From contig CAWKAN010000029.1 of NCBI GenBank assembly GCA_963847615.1, positions 1-64,000 on the forward strand: a stretch of 64,000 bases of DNA, in the 5' to 3' direction. Source of the stretch: Palsa-883 sp963847615. Lineage in GTDB: Bacteria > Pseudomonadota > Alphaproteobacteria > Acetobacterales > Acetobacteraceae. Below the pieces are notes generated by a model. It worked only from the letters and a program-made list of their open reading frames with translations. It was not told the origin of the DNA and did no database searches. The position numbers were made by a program, and so were the translations under genes. Shown one piece after another: positions 31,799 through 41,222 of this stretch. Within the stretch, counting starts at the first letter, position 1; each line of letters starts with the position of its first letter.

Positions 31799-32788
31799 TC
31801 AATCGTTCAGCCCGTGCCAGGCGCGGAACCAGGCGACGAACCGCGGGATGCCGTCGTGCAGCGAGGTCGCCGGCGCAAACCCGGTCAGCGCGCCAATCGC
31901 CTCGATCGAGGCGAAGGTCTCCGCCACGTCCGCCGGCGGGCGCGGCACCGAGCGCAACACCGCGGTCCGGCCCAGCGCCTGCTCCAGCTCCGTGATCAAC
32001 GTGCTGACCAACTCGCTGCGATGATTGCCGATGTTCAGCACCCGCACCGGCGGGCCGCCGTCGGCCGAGGGAGCAGGAGGGCGGTCCAGCACGCCCAGCA
32101 CCCCGGCGACGATGTCGTCGATATAGGTGAAGTCCCGCCGCAGCGCCCCGCCCTCGTACAGCGTGATCGGCTCACCGGCGACGATCGCCTTGGCGAAGCT
32201 GTAATAGGCCATGTCCGGCCGGCCCCACGGCCCGTAGACGGTGAAGAACCGCAGTCCGGTCTGCGGCAGGCCGAACAGATGGCCATAGGCGTGGCTCATC
32301 AGCTCGTCGGCCCGCTTGGTCGCGGCGTACACCGACACCGGCGCGTCGACCCGGTCGGTCTCGGCGAAGGGCAGCGCCTGGTTGGCGCCGTAGACCGAGG
32401 AGGAACTGGCGTAGACCAGGTGGCGCAGCCGATCGAGCCGCCGCGCCGCCTCCAGGATCACCAGGTGGCCCATCACGTTGGCCTGGACATAGGCATAGGG
32501 ATCGACCAGCGAATGGCGCACGCCGGCCTGCGCCGCCAGGTGAATAATGCTATCTATACCTTTATTGTCACGAATTAGATTGCCGACCGCATCCCGGTCG
32601 GACACGTCCAGAAGATGGAACGCGAACCCCGGGCGGGCGACCAGCCGGTCAAGCCGCGCCCGCTTCAGCCGCGGGTCGTAATAGTCGTTCAGGCTATCGA
32701 CGCCGAGCACCTGCGCGCCGCGCGCCAGCAGCGCCCCGGCCACATGGTAGCCGATGAAACCGGCCGCGCCGGTCAACAAAATCGCCAT
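31799..32788 (-). CDS. NAD-dependent epimerase/dehydratase (UDP-glucuronate 4-epimerase-like)
   Basis: The 329-residue extended-SDR enzyme has the NAD loop TGAAGFIGYHVA at residues 6-17, LGVDSLNDYYDPRLKRARL (a signature of UDP-glucuronate 4-epimerases), HLAAQAGVRHS, the catalytic YAATK and TVYGPWGRPDMA. It would interconvert UDP-glucuronate and UDP-galacturonate for surface polysaccharide. The start MAILLTGAAG is preferred because it puts the NAD loop at the N-terminus; the upstream in-frame residues are GC-rich noise. gmhA ends 26 bp upstream, so both form an envelope-sugar operon. Confidence 0.88.
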   Translation of the reverse strand: MAILLTGAAGFIGYHVAGALLARGAQVLGVDSLNDYYDPRLKRARLDRLVARPGFAFHLLDVSDRDAVGNLIRDNKGIDSIIHLAAQAGVRHSLVDPYAYVQANVMGHLVILEAARRLDRLRHLVYASSSSVYGANQALPFAETDRVDAPVSVYAATKRADELMSHAYGHLFGLPQTGLRFFTVYGPWGRPDMAYYSFAKAIVAGEPITLYEGGALRRDFTYIDDIVAGVLGVLDRPPAPSADGGPPVRVLNIGNHRSELVSTLITELEQALGRTAVLRSVPRPPADVAETFASIEAIGALTGFAPATSLHDGIPRFVAWFRAWHGLND

Positions 32789-32814
32789 TCCGGCCCCTTG
32801 CCTTGTGCGTCCGC

Positions 32815-33405
32815 CTAGAGCGGCCTTGCGACCAGCCGATCCTCCAGCAATTCCAGCACCGCGTGGCCGAGCGCGATGTGGCATTCCTGGATCCGCGCCG
32901 TCTCCTGGTCGGGCACCAGCAGCACGTGGTCGCACTGTGCCATCGCCGGCTCCCCTGCCCCGCCGAGCATGCCCACCGTCACGATGCCCATCTCCCGCGC
33001 CGCCGCCAGCGCGCGCACCACGTTCGCCGAGCGGCCCGAGGTGGTGATGCCGAACAGCACGTCGCCGCGCCGCCCGAGGCCGCGCAGCGGCCGCTCGAAC
33101 ACCCTGTCGTAGCCATAATCGTTGCCGGCGGCGGTCAGCATCGCCGGGTCCTGCGTCAGCGCCAGGGCGGCGATCGAGGGCCGCTCCACCGCGCCGCGCA
33201 GGCGGATCAGCAGCTCGGTCGCCAGGTGCTGGCTGTCCGCCGCCGAGCCGCCGTTGCCGCAGAACATCAACTTGCCGCCGCCGCGCAGGCTGGCCTCGCA
33301 GGCATCGACCACGCCAATCACCGCCGCTGCCAGCTCGCTGGCGATCCGCCGCTTGAGCTCGGCGGACCGGTTCAGCATGGCGGCGAAGCGGGCGATCTCG
33401 TTCAT
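32815..33405 (-). CDS. gmhA: Phosphoheptose isomerase, SIS domain
   Basis: The 196-residue SIS protein converts sedoheptulose 7-phosphate to D-glycero-D-manno-heptose 7-phosphate for lipopolysaccharide core. Motifs: LMFCGNGGSAADSQHLATEL, FGITTSGRSANVVRAL and the C-terminal ARIQECHIALGHAVLELLE. Size and the sequence AAGNDYGYDRVFERPLR fit GmhA. The start MNEIARFAAML was chosen over upstream frames that enter repeat B. A closely related SIS protein (for example DiaA) cannot be fully excluded. Confidence 0.85.
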   Translation of the reverse strand: MNEIARFAAMLNRSAELKRRIASELAAAVIGVVDACEASLRGGGKLMFCGNGGSAADSQHLATELLIRLRGAVERPSIAALALTQDPAMLTAAGNDYGYDRVFERPLRGLGRRGDVLFGITTSGRSANVVRALAAAREMGIVTVGMLGGAGEPAMAQCDHVLLVPDQETARIQECHIALGHAVLELLEDRLVARPL

Positions 33406-33510
33406 GGCGGGCACCGGTGATGCGTGGGCGACGGGCGGCACCCTACGACCGATCTGCGATCCCTGGCCACCGCGCCGCCCCGGCCGGGCAGGGCAATCGA
33501 GTGAACGAAA

Positions 33511-33795
33511 GCAAGGCCGGGGCCTCGCCCCGGACCCCACCAAGGGGCGCTGCCCCTTGGAACCCCGCCAAGGGCGAGCCCTTGGAACCCTTCACTGGGA
33601 GTGGCTGAGGGGGAGGGGGCGTGTGGGCGAGGCGAAGGGGCGCCGTCCGGCGTGCCGGACGGCGCCCCTTCGCCTCGCCCACACGCCCCCTCCCCCTCAG
33701 CCACTCCCAGTCATGGAGTCCAGAGGCTCCGCCTCTGGTGGGGGTCCAGGGGGCAAAGCCCCCTGGCGGGGTTCGGGGCGGAGCCCCGACCTTAC
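33511..33795. repeat. Large palindromic repeat, copy B
   Basis: The core at 33594-33711 is a 118-bp palindrome with 58-bp perfect arms around a central GT. The left side has the CCAAGGG-type hairpins and the right side the CCAGAGG-type hairpin plus GGGGGCAAAGCCCCC, i.e. inverted relative to copies A, D and E. The flanks outside the element (33487-33509 and 33797-33818) are also near-perfect inverted complements (GGCAGGGCAATCG...GTGAACGAA). It lies between divergent gmhA and the first hydroxy-acid dehydrogenase. Confidence 0.95.
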
Positions 33796-33883
33796 TTCGT
33801 TCACCCGATTGCCCTGCCGCGCCGGCGGCGTCGCTTGACACCCCCCGACCCGGCGTCATCATCGGCGCGTCAGGGGAGAGACC

Positions 33884-35089
33884 ATGTCCGCACTGGATCG
33901 TTGCTACAACATCGCCGACCTGCGCACCGCCGCGCAGCGCCGCCTGCCGCGCGCCCTGTTCGAATTCGTCGATCGCGGCAGCGAGGACGAAGTTGCGCTG
34001 CGCAACAACCGCGCCGGGTTCGAGCGGATCAAGCTGCGCCACCGTGCGCTGGTCAACGTCTCCGGGCGTTCGATGGAAACCATGCTGTTCGGCAAACCGG
34101 TCTCGATGCCGATGGCGATCGCGCCGACCGGTGCCGCCGGCCTGTGCTGGCACGAGGGCGAACTGGAACTGGCCAAGGCAGCGGCCAAGGCGAAGATCCC
34201 GTTCACGCTGGCCACCGGGGCGATGACCTCGATGGAGAAGATCGCCGAGCAGGCCGGGCCGGGCGTCGGCGGGCGGCTGTGGTTCCAGCTCTATGTCTGG
34301 AATCGCCGCGAACTCTCCTACCAGTTGATCGAGCGCGCCAAGGCCGCCGGGTTCGAGGCGCTGATCGTTACCGTCGATACGATCGTCTCGCCGAACCGCG
34401 AGTACAACGCGCGCAACGGCTTCCTGCTGCCGTTCCATCCCACCGTGCGCTTCACCGTCGACATCATGCGCCACCCGACCTGGGCGGCCAGCGTGCTGCT
34501 GAAATACTTCACCACCATCGGCATGCCGCGCAACGAAAACTATCCAGAACCGTATCGTCGTCGTATCTCCTCGGCGCCCGACACCTTCGAGGTGATGCGC
34601 CAGGACTCGCTGTGCTGGGACGACATCAGGACGTTCCGCAAGATGTGGCCGGGCATCCTGATGCTGAAGGGCGTCAACCGTCCGGACGACGCGGTGAAGG
34701 CGATCGAGTGCGGCGTCAACGGCATCATCGTCTCCAACCACGGCGGGCGGAACATGGACAGCGCGGTCGCCTCGATCGACGCGCTGCCCGACATCGCCGA
34801 GGCGGTCGGCGAGCGCGGCACGGTGCTGCTGGATTCCGGCGTGCGCCGCGGCTCCGACATCGCCAAGGCGCTGGCACTCGGCGCCAAGGCGGTGCTGACC
34901 GGGCGGGTCACGCTGTACGGCACCGCGGTCGGCGGCGCCGCGGGCGCCGGCAAGGCGATCGGCATCATCCGCAGCGAACTGGACAAGACGATGGCCTATA
35001 CCGGCTGCTGTTCGGTCGACGAGATCACCCCCGACATCTTCTTCGCCGACAGCCCGGGCAACCGCCTGCGCGACCGGGCGAGCGCGTGA
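33884..35089 (+). CDS. FMN-dependent alpha-hydroxy-acid dehydrogenase, first copy
   Basis: This 401-residue member of the L-lactate/glycolate/mandelate dehydrogenase family oxidises a 2-hydroxy acid to the keto acid using FMN. Visible sites: MAIAPTGAAGLCWHEGE, GGRLWFQLYVW (flavin contact), the catalytic His286 in SNHGGRNMDS and LDSGVRRGSDIAKALALGAK, which binds the FMN phosphate. RBS GGGGAGAG precedes the ATG. An unusually similar second copy follows directly. Substrate is unknown; L-lactate and mandelate are candidates. Confidence 0.92.
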   Translation: MSALDRCYNIADLRTAAQRRLPRALFEFVDRGSEDEVALRNNRAGFERIKLRHRALVNVSGRSMETMLFGKPVSMPMAIAPTGAAGLCWHEGELELAKAAAKAKIPFTLATGAMTSMEKIAEQAGPGVGGRLWFQLYVWNRRELSYQLIERAKAAGFEALIVTVDTIVSPNREYNARNGFLLPFHPTVRFTVDIMRHPTWAASVLLKYFTTIGMPRNENYPEPYRRRISSAPDTFEVMRQDSLCWDDIRTFRKMWPGILMLKGVNRPDDAVKAIECGVNGIIVSNHGGRNMDSAVASIDALPDIAEAVGERGTVLLDSGVRRGSDIAKALALGAKAVLTGRVTLYGTAVGGAAGAGKAIGIIRSELDKTMAYTGCCSVDEITPDIFFADSPGNRLRDRASA

Positions 35090-35152
35090 TGGCCAGGCTC
35101 GATCGTTGCCGCGACCGGAGGTGCGCGTGATGGCCAGGCTCGATCGTTGTTA
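35079..35152 (+). repeat. Duplicated start region between the two dehydrogenase genes
   Basis: GCGTGATGGCCAGGCTCGAT followed by CGTTG occurs twice, at 35085-35109 and 35126-35150. The first ATG, overlapping the upstream stop, opens a 13-codon frame (MARLDRCRDRRCA) that ends in TGA overlapping the true ATG at 35130. The pattern looks like a 41-bp tandem duplication of the gene start; the tiny frame may affect translational coupling. Confidence 0.85.
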
Positions 35153-36332
35153 CAGCATCGCCGACCTGCGCGAAGCGGCGCGCCGGCGCCTGCCGCGCGG
35201 CGTGTTCGAATTCGTCGATCGCGGCAGCGAGGACGAGGTCGCGGTGCGCAACAACCGCGAGGCGTTCCATCGCATCAAGCTGATGCACCGCGCGCTGGTC
35301 GATGTGTCCGGGCGCAGCACGACCACGACATTGTTCGGCAAGCCGGCGGCGCTGCCGATGGTGATCGCGCCGACCGGTGCCGCCGGCCTGTGTTGGCACG
35401 AGGGCGAGGTGGAACTGGCGAAAGCGGCGGCCAAGGCGGGCATCCCGCTGACGCTGTCCACCGCCTCGATGACCGCGATGGAGAAGATCGTCGCGCAGGG
35501 CGGCCCCGCGGTCGGCGGGCGGCTGTGGTTCCAGCTCTATGTCTGGAAGCAGCGCGAGCTGTCGCACAAGTTGATCGAGCGCGTCAGGGACAACGGGTTC
35601 GAGGCGCTGATCGTCACGGTGGATTCCCCGGTCTCGCCCAATCGCGAATACAACCAGCGCAACGGCTTCGGCCTGCCGTTCACGCCGACCCTGCGCTTCA
35701 CGCTGGACGTCATGCGCCATCCGGCCTGGGCGCGAGGCGTGCTGCTGAAGTACTTCACCTCGATCGGCTTCCTCCGCCACGAGAACTATCCGCCGGAGTA
35801 CCAGAAATCGATCCTCAGCGGGGTCGGCAGCCGCGATGCGATGCGCGCCAATTCGCTCGACTGGGACGACATCAAGCGATTCCGCGACATGTGGAAGGGG
35901 CCGCTGCTGCTGAAGGGCGTCAATCGCCCCGACGACGCGGTGAAGGCGATCGAATACGGGCTGGATGGGCTGATCGTGTCGAACCACGGCGGGCGCAACA
36001 TGGACAGCTCGGCCGCGCCGCTGGATGTGCTGGGCCAGGTCACCGAGGCGGTGGGCGATCGTTGCACGGTCATCCTGGATTCCGGCGTGCGCCGCGGCTC
36101 CGACATCGCCAAGGCGCTGGCGCTCGGCGCCAAGGCGGTGCTGACCGGGCGAGCGACGCTGTACGGCACGGCGGTCGGCGGCGCGGCCGGGGCCGGCAAG
36201 GCGATCGGCATCATCCGCAGCGAGCTGGACAAGACGATGGCCTACACCGGCTGCCGCAGCGTGGACGAGATCAGCACGGACATCTTCTTCGGCGATCGCG
36301 GCGCCAACCGCTGGCGCGCACCGGCGGGCTAG
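35130..36332 (+). CDS. FMN-dependent alpha-hydroxy-acid dehydrogenase, second copy
   Basis: The 400-residue paralogue of the preceding gene shares long identical stretches (GGRLWFQLYVW, SNHGGRNMDSS, LDSGVRRGSDIAKALALGAK) and all catalytic residues. Differences cluster in substrate-proximal segments such as PTLRFTLDVMRHPAWARGVL and the tail. It clearly arose by tandem duplication. The start is the ATG beginning MARLDRCYSIADL, aligned with MSALDRCYNIADL of the first copy; an in-frame upstream extension would lie in the duplicated linker. Both copies are probably cotranscribed. Confidence 0.92.
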   Translation: MARLDRCYSIADLREAARRRLPRGVFEFVDRGSEDEVAVRNNREAFHRIKLMHRALVDVSGRSTTTTLFGKPAALPMVIAPTGAAGLCWHEGEVELAKAAAKAGIPLTLSTASMTAMEKIVAQGGPAVGGRLWFQLYVWKQRELSHKLIERVRDNGFEALIVTVDSPVSPNREYNQRNGFGLPFTPTLRFTLDVMRHPAWARGVLLKYFTSIGFLRHENYPPEYQKSILSGVGSRDAMRANSLDWDDIKRFRDMWKGPLLLKGVNRPDDAVKAIEYGLDGLIVSNHGGRNMDSSAAPLDVLGQVTEAVGDRCTVILDSGVRRGSDIAKALALGAKAVLTGRATLYGTAVGGAAGAGKAIGIIRSELDKTMAYTGCRSVDEISTDIFFGDRGANRWRAPAG

Positions 36333-36380
36333 GGCGCCGAGCGCCCGGTCACCGCGGGCGCTGCTCAGTTCAGGCGCGGA

Positions 36381-36539
36381 TCACTTCGGGCGGTTGATCG
36401 CCTGGCCGATCGCCAGGCCGGCACCGAGCATCATCGCCCCGGTCACCAGGGTCGATACGGTCAATCCGATCATCATGCCCGCGAGCCAGGACGGCGTCGG
36501 CCGTCCCCCGCCGAGGGTTTCCCGGAATCTTGTTGGCAT
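36381..36539 (-). CDS. Small single-pass membrane protein
   Basis: A 52-residue protein: MPTRFRETLGGGRPTPSWLA then a glycine-rich hydrophobic segment GMMIGLTVSTLVTGAMMLGA and GLAIGQAINRPK. The hydrophobic stretch (about residues 20-47) could span the membrane once or as a tight hairpin. GGAG lies 10 bases before the ATG. It is convergent with the dehydrogenase pair. No family recognised. Confidence 0.55.
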   Translation of the reverse strand: MPTRFRETLGGGRPTPSWLAGMMIGLTVSTLVTGAMMLGAGLAIGQAINRPK

Positions 36540-36876
36540 TGTCGTTTCGTCTCCTCTTGCCGCAGAGAATGCATGCCGGCGCGGCAGGCGCAAGACGCGC
36601 CGGCGCACGCCTGGCGCATGGCTGACCGTCCGCTGACGGCGCCGCTGTCATACCGAAAGCAGAACAGGCGCGGCGGCGCGAGCGGGGCCGGCCCGGCCGG
36701 GGCAACCCAGCGCCATGGCGCAGCGGGGCGGCCCGGATCGCCCCGAATCAGACCGGCGGCCTCGTCGCCCCCTCGTCGTCCCCCCTCGCCGCCCCCCTCG
36801 TCGCCCCGCGTCGCGCGATGCTACGCTGCCCGGCCGACAAGGCCGCGCGGCACACCACCAAGGGGAGAAGGCGAAC

Positions 36877-37746
36877 ATGGACACACTGGCGGACATCCTG
36901 GAGACCACCGCGTTCGAGCGCGTCGCCGCCGGCCACGTCTTCACCGAGGGCCCGCTGTGGCACCCCGACGGCTTCTTCTATTTCACCGACGTCCGCGCCG
37001 GAAAGATGTTTCGCCTGGTGCTCGGTCAGACGCCGAGCCTGGTGCGCGAAACCACCGGCGGCAACGGTACCACCTTCGACCTGCAGGGCCGCCTCATCCT
37101 GTGCGAAGGCGATGCCCGCCGGGTCACCCGCACCGCGGCCGACGGCACCATCACCACCCTGGTCGAGCGCGTCAACGGCAAGCGGCTGAACCGGCCGAAC
37201 GACGTGATCTGCCGCTCCGACGGCACGCTGTTCTTCACCGACCCGTCGATCCGCGTGCCGGTAGCCGACCGCGACGTCGGCGAGGGCGCGGTCTATCGCG
37301 TCGCCCCCGACGGACAGGTCCGCATGGCCGCCTGGTGCGAGTATCCGAACGGCCTCGCGCTGTCGCCGGACGAACGCACGCTGTATGTCGCCAATACCCG
37401 CTGGACCAAATACATCCATGCAATCGAACTCGACGCCGCCGGCGACATGGTGCGCCGCCGGATCTTCGCGGATATGTCCTCGGACGGAACGAACGGCGTG
37501 CCGGACGGCATGAAGCTCGATGCCGCCGGGCGCATCTTCTGCACCGGCACCGGCGGCGTCTGGGTGTTCGCGCCCGACGGCAGCAAGATCGGCATCATCG
37601 AAACCCCCGAAGTCTGCGCCAACATCGCCTTCGGCGGCCCCGACCTGCGCACCCTGCTGTTCACCGCCAGCACCTCGGTGCTCACGCTGCGCGTCAAGAC
37701 GCCGGGCCTGCCGCACCCGTGGTACAAACGGCGCGCCGCGGGGTAG
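36877..37746 (+). CDS. SMP-30/gluconolactonase/LRE family protein
   Basis: A 289-residue six-bladed beta-propeller hydrolase that usually opens sugar lactones with a divalent metal. Motifs: FTEGPLWHPDGFFYFTDV (metal-binding Glu in TEGP), RLNRPNDVICRSDGTLFFTD, YPNGLALSPDERTLYVAN and VPDGMKLDAAGRIFCTGTGG. The ATG at 36877 follows AGGGGAGAAGG; a longer frame upstream reads through a GC-rich low-complexity tract and is not real. Substrate unknown. Palindromic repeat C follows immediately. Confidence 0.9.
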   Translation: MDTLADILETTAFERVAAGHVFTEGPLWHPDGFFYFTDVRAGKMFRLVLGQTPSLVRETTGGNGTTFDLQGRLILCEGDARRVTRTAADGTITTLVERVNGKRLNRPNDVICRSDGTLFFTDPSIRVPVADRDVGEGAVYRVAPDGQVRMAAWCEYPNGLALSPDERTLYVANTRWTKYIHAIELDAAGDMVRRRIFADMSSDGTNGVPDGMKLDAAGRIFCTGTGGVWVFAPDGSKIGIIETPEVCANIAFGGPDLRTLLFTASTSVLTLRVKTPGLPHPWYKRRAAG

Positions 37747-37759
37747 TTGGGTGAAGGAA

Positions 37760-38042
37760 GCAAGGTCGGGGCTCCGCCCCGAACCCCGCCAAGGGGCGCT
37801 GCCCCTTGGATCCCCGCCAAGGGCAGAGCCCTTGGAACCCTTCACCGGGAGTGGGTGAGGGGGAGGGGGCGTGCGGGCAGGGCGCCGGTGTCGTCCGGCG
37901 CGCCGGACGGCACTGGCGCCCTGCCCGCACGCCCCCTCCCCCTCACCCACTCCCGGTCATGGAGTCCAGATGCCGCTGCCTCTGGTGGGGGTCCAGGGGG
38001 CAAAGCCCCCTGGCGGGGTTCGGGGCGGAGCCCCGACCTTGC
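37760..38042. repeat. Large palindromic repeat, copy C
   Basis: The core at 37844-37957 is a 114-bp palindrome centred on GTCCGGCGCGCCGGAC, with two mismatched positions. The CCAAGGG-type hairpins are on the left and the CAGATG/CCTCTGG-type on the right (same orientation as copy B). It separates the gluconolactonase and thiolase genes. Confidence 0.95.
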
Positions 38043-38119
38043 TTCCCCCGCCCGATCTTGCCGATCCCGCGCAAACCGCGTACGCCGAGGCCAACACGCT
38101 GCCCAGGGGAGAATGCGCC

Positions 38120-39325
<1,206 letters not shown>

Positions 39326-39348
39326 CCGGCCGCGATCGGGTGAACCAA

Positions 39349-39635
39349 GCAAGGTCGGGGCTCCGCCCCGAACCCCGCCAGGGGGGCTTTGCCCCCCTGG
39401 ACCCCCCACCAGAGGCAGCGGCCTCTTGACTTCATGACTGGGCGTGTGGGGAGGGGGCGGGGCGGGTGGGCGAGGCGCACGGGGCGTCCGGCGCGCCGGA
39501 CGCCCCGTGCGCCTCGCCCACCCGCCCCCGCCCCCTCCCCACACGCCCAGTCCGGGGTTCCAAGGGCTCCGCCCTTGGTGGGGGTCCAGGGGGCAAAGCC
39601 CCCTGGTGGGGTCTGGGGCGAAGCCCCAGCCTTGC
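39349..39635. repeat. Large palindromic repeat, copy D
   Basis: The core at 39437-39551 is a 115-bp palindrome with one single-base bulge, centred on GTCCGGCGCGCCGGAC. Left arm has GGGGGGCTTTGCCCCCC and the CAGAGG-type hairpin; right arm has CCAAGGGCTCCGCCCTTGG, GGGGGCAAAGCCCCC and GGGGCGAAGCCCC (orientation of A and E). It separates pcaF from the solute-binding-protein gene. Confidence 0.95.
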
Positions 39636-39703
39636 GCGGACGGAAATGATGGCGGCCGGCGGCGGGTTGCGGCAGCATCGCCGCCTGCACCAAGGAGCCG
39701 CCC

Positions 39704-41209
39704 ATGCGCCGCGCCCCTCCCCTGCTGCCGTTCCTGCTGGCTGCCATGCTGCTCGCCGCCGGCCCCGTGCTCGCCGCCGGCACGCTGCGCATCGGGCTGA
39801 ACGAGGACCCCGACGCGCTCGACCCCGCCCGCAGCGGCACCTTCGTCGGGCGCATCGTCTTCGCCGCCACCTGCGACAAGCTGGTCGACCTCGACGCCGC
39901 CGACAATTTCGTCCCGCAGCTCGCCACCGCCTGGCAGTGGTCGCCGGACGGCCTGGCGCTGACGCTGACGCTGCGCGACGGGGTCAGGTTCCAGGACGGC
40001 GAGACGCTGGATGCCGAGGCGGTGCGCGCCAACATCGAGCGTTACCGCACCGCGCCGGAAAGCCTGCGCAAGAGCGAGCTGGGCCCGCTGACCGCCGTGG
40101 AGGTGGTCGATCCGCACACCGTCCGGCTGCGCCTGTCGCGCCCCTACGCGCCGCTGGTCGCGGTGCTGTCCGACCGCGCCGGGATGATGCTGGCGCCGCA
40201 GGCGATGGCGCGGCTCGGCCCGCGCATCGCCGACGAACTGCCCTGCGCCGGGCCGTTCAAGCTCACCGAGCGCGTCGCGCAGGACCGCATCGTGGTCGAT
40301 CGTTTCCCCGGCTACTGGAACGCGCCGGCGATCGCGCTCGACCGCATCGTCTACCAGCCGATCCCCGACACCACCGTGCGGCTGGTCAACCTGGAGGCCG
40401 GGCGGCTCGACATGGTCGAGCGGTTGGGGCCGACCGATGTTGCCAAGGTGAAGGCCAACCCGCATCTGCGGCTGATCAGCATCACCGCGCTGGCGTATTA
40501 TTCGCTGTCGATCAACCTCGCCGCCGACGGGCCGCTGGCGCACGAGCCGCTGGTGCGCGCGGCGCTGGAGGCCGCGATCGATCGCGTCGCGCTCAACCAG
40601 GTGGTGATGGACGGGCAGTTCACGCCGTCGAACCAGTTCGAGGCGCCCGGCACGCGCTACTGGAACCCGCAGCGCCCGGTGCCGCCGCGCGATGTGGCGA
40701 AGGCCAAGGCGCTGCTGCAACAGGCCGGGGTGGCGCATCCGACGTTCACCCTGATCACCGGCAACAGCCCGGTGGAGGTCCAGGTCGGCGAGGTGCTGCA
40801 GGCGATGGCCGCCGAGGCCGGCTTCGACATCAGGCTGCGGGCGATGGAGGCCAATGCCGAGGTCGCCACCACGAAGTCCGGCGCCTACCAGGCCGCGCTG
40901 GTGCTGTGGAGCGGGCGGGCCGATCCCGACGGCAACGTGGCGATCTGGCTGGCCTGCAACGGCTTTCTCAACTGGGGCAAATACTGCAACCCGAAATTCG
41001 ACGAGGTGTTGACCCAGGCGCGCAGCGTGACCGACGTCGCGCAACGCCAGGCGCTGTATCGCTCTCTCTCCGACATCTACCTCGCGGACCGGCCGATGAT
41101 CGTGCTGTACCACGTGAAATGGCTGTGGGCGGTCAGCGACCGGCTGGCGGGCTTCACGCCGACGCCGGACGGCATGATCCGCCCGCAGGGCATCCGGCTG
41201 GCGCCGTAG
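39704..41209 (+). CDS. ABC transporter substrate-binding protein, family 5
   Basis: This 501-residue periplasmic binding protein is of the dipeptide/oligopeptide/nickel (SBP_bac_5) class. A signal peptide covers about residues 1-24 (LLPFLLAAMLLAAGPVLA). It continues with GTLRIGLNEDPDALDPARSG, FVPQLATAWQWSPDGLALTL and TLRDGVRFQDGETLDAEAV, all family hallmarks. No permease or ATPase genes follow; instead an M20 amidohydrolase starts 13 bp downstream, suggesting that the imported ligand is the amide substrate of that enzyme. Confidence 0.93.
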   Translation: MRRAPPLLPFLLAAMLLAAGPVLAAGTLRIGLNEDPDALDPARSGTFVGRIVFAATCDKLVDLDAADNFVPQLATAWQWSPDGLALTLTLRDGVRFQDGETLDAEAVRANIERYRTAPESLRKSELGPLTAVEVVDPHTVRLRLSRPYAPLVAVLSDRAGMMLAPQAMARLGPRIADELPCAGPFKLTERVAQDRIVVDRFPGYWNAPAIALDRIVYQPIPDTTVRLVNLEAGRLDMVERLGPTDVAKVKANPHLRLISITALAYYSLSINLAADGPLAHEPLVRAALEAAIDRVALNQVVMDGQFTPSNQFEAPGTRYWNPQRPVPPRDVAKAKALLQQAGVAHPTFTLITGNSPVEVQVGEVLQAMAAEAGFDIRLRAMEANAEVATTKSGAYQAALVLWSGRADPDGNVAIWLACNGFLNWGKYCNPKFDEVLTQARSVTDVAQRQALYRSLSDIYLADRPMIVLYHVKWLWAVSDRLAGFTPTPDGMIRPQGIRLAP

Positions 41210-41222
41210 CGGGGCGGCGCGC

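Noticed and set aside
33443..33838. Open frames crossing the palindromic repeats on both strands
   Set aside because: The same Ser/Pro/Arg-rich peptides appear at every repeat copy on both strands because of the palindrome; no start signals or conservation beyond the repeat.
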